From Campylobacterota bacterium (lineage in GTDB: Bacteria; Campylobacterota; Campylobacteria; Campylobacterales; Sulfurovaceae): 5,788 nucleotides of DNA. Under the pieces are notes generated by a model that saw only the letters and a program-made list of their open reading frames with translations, did no database searches and was not told the origin of the DNA. Location of the stretch: contig JAHZJZ010000148.1 in assembly GCA_022600655.1 (NCBI GenBank), forward strand, positions 1 through 5,788, read 5' to 3'. Of the stretch, positions 5,592 to 5,788 are shown piece by piece; within the stretch, counting starts at the first letter, position 1; each line of letters opens with the position of its first letter. A program made the position numbers and the translations under genes.

Positions 5592-5788
5592 ATGAAACGC
5601 TTTGCAGTTGCATTTACAGGACCTTCAGGCAGTGGTAAAACAACACTCGTTGAAAAAGTTGCTCAAGAACTAATTAAAACACGAGAAGTAGCCATTATTA
5701 AAAATGACCCTAAAGATAAAGCCATTTTTGATATCGAAGGGAAAGACAGTTACAAATTTTCTCAAACAGGTGCTGAGGTTGTAGTAAC
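5592..5788 (+). CDS. mobB: Molybdopterin-guanine dinucleotide biosynthesis protein MobB, N-terminal part (cut by window end)
   Basis: MobB is a P-loop GTP-binding adaptor that works with MobA when GMP is attached to molybdopterin, giving the bis-MGD cofactor used by enzymes such as formate dehydrogenase and periplasmic nitrate reductase. Sixty-five complete codons are present. They show the Walker A motif GPSGSGKT (10-17) and the MobB signature EGKDSYKFSQTGAEVVV (49-65), which matches the family GKDS...GA element. The segment that in E. coli-type MobB is rich in His after the Lys is KNDPKDKA here (37-44). The C-terminal half lies beyond the window. I recall C. jejuni Cj0841c as mobB at the same relative place, which supports the call. 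Confidence 0.92.
   Translation, partial: MKRFAVAFTGPSGSGKTTLVEKVAQELIKTREVAIIKNDPKDKAIFDIEGKDSYKFSQTGAEVVV

Overview
The window looks like chromosomal DNA of a Campylobacterota (epsilonproteobacterial) species. It is AT-rich, uses short Shine-Dalgarno sites and TATAAT-type -10 boxes without clear -35 boxes, and most of its gene order (gltX, yggT, slt, an opposed small lipoprotein gene, mobB) matches what I remember from Campylobacter jejuni around Cj0845c-Cj0841c and, for gltX/yggT/slt, Helicobacter pylori around HP0643-HP0645. The protein wording is closer to free-living members (Sulfurimonas/Sulfurovum type) than to the pathogens, but the genus cannot be fixed from this sequence.

Layout. 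1-325: no supportable gene; AT-rich leader with the apt promoter at its right end. 326-868 (+): apt, adenine phosphoribosyltransferase. 871-891: hairpin terminator serving the opposing gene. 902-1789 (-): a surface lipoprotein with one Ig-like (DUF5011-type) domain, a short duplicated linker and a leucine-rich-repeat-like C-terminal part. 1790-1937: divergent promoter region with an imperfect palindrome over the lipoprotein promoter. 1938-5043 (+): a tightly coupled three-gene operon (stop/start overlaps ATGA and TAATG) coding for a GluRS2-type glutamyl-tRNA synthetase homologue, a YggT-family membrane protein and a Slt-type lytic transglycosylase. 4973-5497 (-): a small lipoprotein whose 3' end overlaps the slt 3' end by 71 bp. 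5592-5788 (+): the first 65 codons of mobB, cut by the window edge.

How the genes relate. apt is purine salvage, gltX is translation, yggT and slt concern the cell envelope, and mobB is molybdenum cofactor maturation, so the operon is a housekeeping grouping rather than one pathway. Two lipoprotein genes lie opposed to their neighbours.

The most notable observation is in gltX. The reading frame is intact and well placed, but the protein lacks the KMSKS loop, has HISN where HIGH/HIGN is expected, has His in place of the near-universal glutamate-pocket Tyr, and lacks the conserved hairpin before the second half of the active site. It reads as a catalytically compromised or repurposed GluRS2. 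I saw no CRISPR array, tRNA, rRNA or transposase, and no sign of a defence system.
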